Below, one piece after another: positions 7,848 to 10,480 of a stretch of 10,480 nucleotides of DNA. Source of the stretch: Acidobacteriota bacterium (GTDB lineage: Bacteria; Acidobacteriota; Terriglobia; Versatilivoradales; Versatilivoraceae). Below the pieces are notes generated by a model. The model made no database searches. It saw only the letters and a program-made list of their open reading frames with translations, and was not told where the DNA came from. A program made the position numbers and the translations under genes. Where the stretch lies: the NCBI GenBank assembly GCA_028875135.1, contig JAPPFQ010000204.1, positions 1 through 10,480 on the forward strand, read 5' to 3'. Each line of letters begins with the position of its first letter. The first letter of the stretch is position 1.

Positions 7848-8768
7848 ATGGCCGCCGCCTACTCCATTCAAGTTCCTGCAAGTTCCACCAATCTGGGGGC
7901 GGGGTACGACGCTTTGGGGCTGGCGTTGGGTCTCTACCTCAGGGTCCGCGTGCAGGAGTCTGGTAGCGGCTCCCCGGAAATTCACACGGAGGGAGAAGGC
8001 GCCGGGGAATTGCTCAGCGTCCGCGAGAACCTGATGTGGAAGGTGATCCGGCGGGTGTTCCAGGGGGAAGGACGTCCCCCGCCAACGCTCAGGCTGGAGG
8101 TGCGGAACCACATTCCTCTGGCCCGCGGGCTGGGCAGCAGCGCGGCGGCCATTGTGGCGGCCCTGGGAACCTACGAGGCCCTGGTGGGAGAGGATCTGTC
8201 TCAGGATAAGTTCTACCGATACGCACTGGAGTTCGAGTCCCATCCCGACAACCTGACGGCGGCCCGTTTCGGGGGCTTCACCGTGAGCTGTGTCGACGAA
8301 GAAGGAAGGGTGTCGTTTTTTCGGACACGGGTCGCGGACGCGCTGAAAGTCCTGCTGGTGGTCCCCGACATCCGGTTGCCCACCAGCGAGGCCAGGGCTG
8401 TTGTACCTGACCAGTTCAAGATGAGTGACGTAATATTCAACCTGCAGCGCAGCGCTCTTACGGTAGCTGCCCTGATGGCGGGGCAATTCCGGCTCTTGAG
8501 GGAATCGCTCCGCGACAAGGTGCATCAGCCCTACCGGGCGCCTCTGATTCCGGGACTGCAGGAGGTCCTGGCCCTCAACCGGGGAGAAATCCCCGGCCTG
8601 CTGGGACTCAGCCTGAGCGGAGCGGGGCCCAGCGTGGCTGCCTTCATTCAAGGGGACGGCCGGGATGTGTTCAAGCAGATCCAGTCCATTTTCAATCGCC
8701 ACGGAGTGGCCTGCCGTCCGCTCGAGCTGGAGATCGATAACCAGGGAAGGAGCATCCGCCAGAACTGA
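7848..8768 (+). CDS. thrB: Homoserine kinase (GHMP family)
   Basis: ThrB phosphorylates L-homoserine with ATP to O-phosphohomoserine, the substrate of threonine synthase. The 306-residue product has the usual length and the GHMP kinase layout: an N-terminal VPASSTNLGAGYDALGLALGLY (motif 1, residues about 9-30), the ATP phosphate-binding loop PLARGLGSSAAA (residues 90-101), and the C-terminal motif LGLSLSGAGPSVAAF. HPDNLTAARFGGF is also characteristic of homoserine kinase and argues against mevalonate or galactokinase relatives. The start at 7848 leaves 20 bp from the CATTCAT array and has no Shine-Dalgarno (the upstream sequence is C/T-rich). I see no convincing promoter in the preceding spacer. 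hom and thrC are not adjacent. hisZ starts 6 bp downstream, so threonine and histidine genes share a transcript. Confidence 0.94.
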   Translation: MAAAYSIQVPASSTNLGAGYDALGLALGLYLRVRVQESGSGSPEIHTEGEGAGELLSVRENLMWKVIRRVFQGEGRPPPTLRLEVRNHIPLARGLGSSAAAIVAALGTYEALVGEDLSQDKFYRYALEFESHPDNLTAARFGGFTVSCVDEEGRVSFFRTRVADALKVLLVVPDIRLPTSEARAVVPDQFKMSDVIFNLQRSALTVAALMAGQFRLLRESLRDKVHQPYRAPLIPGLQEVLALNRGEIPGLLGLSLSGAGPSVAAFIQGDGRDVFKQIQSIFNRHGVACRPLELEIDNQGRSIRQN

Positions 8769-8774
8769 GGGCCG

Positions 8775-9758
8775 ATGAAGACCTTGACTCAAGTTCCGCT
8801 GGGCACTCAGGTGCTCTTCGGACCGGCGGTGAAACGCCGCCGGCGGCTGGAGAGGCTCGTCTTTTCCATCTTTAGCCGTTGGAAGTACGAGGAGATCATC
8901 CCGCCGATCTTCGACTACTACGATGTCTTCTCCAGGGGCATGGGGGCGGAGTTGGAGGAGGCGCTCTATCGCTTCGTCGACCGGGAGGGGAATCTGTTGG
9001 CCCTTCGCCCGGAATTCACCTCCCTGGTGGCCAAGACCGTGGCCACCCGCCTGCAGGATCGGCCCAAGCCCCTGAGGCTCTGCTATTGCGGCGATGTCCT
9101 GCGCTACGAAGCCCCCAGGGGCGGGAGGCAGCGCGAGTCCTTCCAGCTTGGAATCGAGAACATCGGCGGTGAGAGGATCGCCTGCGACGCCGAAGTCATC
9201 CAGGTGGCCATGGAAGCGCTGCAGCGTGTCGGTATCGATCGCTTTCAGTTCAACCTGGGCGAGATGGGCTTCTTCGCGGGCCTGGTGGAACGATTCGGCC
9301 TCTCGGCTCAGGACCTCTCCCGAATCAGGAGGCTCATCGACCGGAAAGATCCCGTGGGACTGCAGGCCGAGATGGAACGCCTGCAGCTGTCCCCCCGGCG
9401 CCGCGAGGTGTTGCACGCACTGCTTCAACTGACCGGCAACGCCGAAACCATCGACGACGCCCGGCGGCTGGTTTCCAATGAGAGATCCCTGTCGGCCCTG
9501 GACAACCTGGCGGGGCTCTACGCCGAGTTGAAGCGCCGCAAGCTCGCCGAACATCTGACCATCGACCTGAGCGAAGTGAGGGGGCTGGACTACTACACCG
9601 GCATCATCTTCAAGATCTACGTGCCCGGGTTGGGGTTCGAGGTGGGCAGCGGAGGCCGCTACGACAACCTGTTGAAGAACTTCGGCTGCGATCTCCCTTC
9701 GGTCGGGTTCACCTTCTTCCTGGAACGGCTGATGGCCCTGCCGCTGAAACTGCGATGA
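8775..9758 (+). CDS. hisZ: HisZ, ATP phosphoribosyltransferase regulatory subunit
   Basis: HisZ is a histidyl-tRNA-synthetase-like protein without aminoacylation activity that binds short-form HisG and is needed for its activity and histidine feedback. The 327 residues cover only the class II synthetase catalytic fold: an opening like PLGTQVLFGPAVKRRRRLE, LRPEFTSLVAKTVATR, a motif-2-like YEAPRGGRQRESFQLGIE (residues 111-128), GLDYYTG (270-276) and motif-3-like GFEVGSGGRYDNLL. The anticodon-binding domain of HisRS (normally about 100 more residues) is absent. The immediately following short HisG confirms HisZ over HisS. The stop overlaps the hisG start by 4 bp, so the two subunits are probably made by coupled translation. 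A GAGGG just before the ATG is unusually close (3 nt). Confidence 0.93.
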   Translation: MKTLTQVPLGTQVLFGPAVKRRRRLERLVFSIFSRWKYEEIIPPIFDYYDVFSRGMGAELEEALYRFVDREGNLLALRPEFTSLVAKTVATRLQDRPKPLRLCYCGDVLRYEAPRGGRQRESFQLGIENIGGERIACDAEVIQVAMEALQRVGIDRFQFNLGEMGFFAGLVERFGLSAQDLSRIRRLIDRKDPVGLQAEMERLQLSPRRREVLHALLQLTGNAETIDDARRLVSNERSLSALDNLAGLYAELKRRKLAEHLTIDLSEVRGLDYYTGIIFKIYVPGLGFEVGSGGRYDNLLKNFGCDLPSVGFTFFLERLMALPLKLR

Positions 9759-10414
9759 GCAATTCGGTGAAATCCGAGGAAATCCTCTCAGTGGCCCTTT
9801 CCAAGGGCAGGCTTCAGGACGCGACCCTGGAGTTGCTGGGCCGGGCGGGCGTGGAGCTGGACGCCTCCGAGGCGAATTCCAGAAAGCTCATCTTTCGGGA
9901 CAGGAGCGGGTGCTTCCAGTTCTTTATGCTCAAACCCGTGGATGTCCCGACCTACGTGGAGTATGGCGTCGCCGACCTGGGTGTTGCCGGATGGGACGTA
10001 TTGCTGGAATCGGAGGCCGACGTGCATCAACCGCTGGATCTGGGGATCGGCCGATGCATCCTGGCGGTCGCCGGCCCCAGAAGCACGGCCCGGAAGGACT
10101 ACCGCGAACTCTCTGCCGTACGAATCGCTACCAAGTACCCCCGGATCACCACCGATCACTTTACCCGCCAGGGCGTCCCGGTGGAGATCATCTATCTCTC
10201 CGGCAGCGTTGAGTTGGCTCCCCGGCTGGGACTCTCGGAACGGATCGTCGACCTGGTCGCCACCGGGCGCACCCTGGCCGACAACGGGCTGGAAGTCATC
10301 GAGCCGATCTGCGATGTTTCGGCCCGGCTGATCGTCAACCGGGCCAGCTACCAGGTGAAGCGCCAGGCGGTGAGCCGTCTCATCCAACGGCTGGCGGACA
10401 GTTTACACCGATGA
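9755..10414 (+). CDS. hisG: ATP phosphoribosyltransferase, short form catalytic subunit
   Basis: HisG joins ATP and PRPP to phosphoribosyl-ATP, the first and controlled step of histidine synthesis. At 219 residues it is the short form, lacking the C-terminal histidine-binding domain of the long form, so it depends on HisZ. Family features are LSVALSKGRLQDATLELL near the N-terminus, VDVPTYVEYGVADLGVAGWDVL, ITTDHF, GSVELAPRLGL and the PRPP loop DLVATGRTLADNGLEVIE (from Asp166). It begins within the hisZ stop (ATGA overlap) and ends within the next start in the same way (ATGA). All key motifs are intact. Confidence 0.96.
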   Translation: MSNSVKSEEILSVALSKGRLQDATLELLGRAGVELDASEANSRKLIFRDRSGCFQFFMLKPVDVPTYVEYGVADLGVAGWDVLLESEADVHQPLDLGIGRCILAVAGPRSTARKDYRELSAVRIATKYPRITTDHFTRQGVPVEIIYLSGSVELAPRLGLSERIVDLVATGRTLADNGLEVIEPICDVSARLIVNRASYQVKRQAVSRLIQRLADSLHR

Positions 10415-10480
10415 TTCCGATTTACCAGTGGCCGGGCGCAGAGGCCGGAGCCTACCTGGAAAAGGTCACTTCCCGGGGAG
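10411..10480 (+). CDS. hisD: Probable histidinol dehydrogenase, N-terminal fragment
   Basis: An open frame begins at ATG 10411, overlapping the hisG stop by 4 bp, and runs off the window after 23 codons. The visible peptide starts MIPIYQWPGAEAGAYLEKV. Its style (short beta strand, then a helix ending in a Leu-Glu-Lys and Arg-Gly segment) resembles the start of HisD, which often follows hisG and catalyses the last two oxidations to histidine. No catalytic residue is in view, so the call rests mainly on context. Confidence 0.55.
   Translation, partial: MIPIYQWPGAEAGAYLEKVTSRG

Noticed and set aside
8775..9758. Histidyl-tRNA synthetase (hisS)
   Set aside because: Too short, lacks the anticodon-binding domain, and is coupled to a short-form hisG, so HisZ is the better reading.

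Overview
The window is GC-rich (roughly 60-65% by eye), and every gene is on the + strand. It carries core metabolism, mostly in tightly packed or overlapping genes, with three spacers of more than 300 bp that are full of short-period repeats. The gene set (a SufC-D-S-U-T iron-sulfur cluster, a fused AroD-AroE shikimate protein, and HisZ with short-form HisG) fits a free-living, non-enteric bacterium. Acidobacteriota or a neighbouring phylum of soil or marine bacteria is my best guess. That guess rests on recalled family distributions, not on a search.

Layout. (1) 1-3672: the 3' part of sufC, then sufD, sufS and sufU in one tight operon. SufC and SufD belong to the cluster scaffold (SufB is presumably upstream, outside the window), SufS supplies sulfur from cysteine, and SufU relays it. 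(2) 3673-3995: a spacer holding a 147-bp element with perfect 27-bp inverted ends. (3) 3996-5555: sufT (an iron-sulfur maturation factor), pgsA (phosphatidylglycerophosphate synthase) and an AMMECR1-family gene; the last two overlap. (4) 5556-5918: a spacer with an AATGATG heptamer array, one copy of a dispersed repeat module and a plausible promoter. (5) 5919-7421: aroDE, a bifunctional dehydroquinate dehydratase/shikimate dehydrogenase. (6) 7422-7847: a spacer bounded by oppositely oriented heptamer tracts, with a second copy of the repeat module between them. (7) 7848-10480: thrB, hisZ, hisG and the first codons of a probable hisD, in one operon with ATGA-type overlaps.

How the genes work together: the suf genes build and deliver Fe-S clusters. 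aroDE catalyses two consecutive shikimate steps. thrB makes phosphohomoserine for threonine. hisZ and hisG form the hetero-oligomeric ATP phosphoribosyltransferase that opens histidine synthesis, and hisD would close it.

I do not see a new protein-coding system. The unusual signal is in the spacers. The heptamer arrays supply the stop codons of two unrelated genes. A roughly 90-bp diverged module recurs in two spacers. A 436-bp spacer has a nearly C-free tract at one end and a G-free tract at the other, and the two could pair. A 147-bp cruciform-like element precedes sufT.
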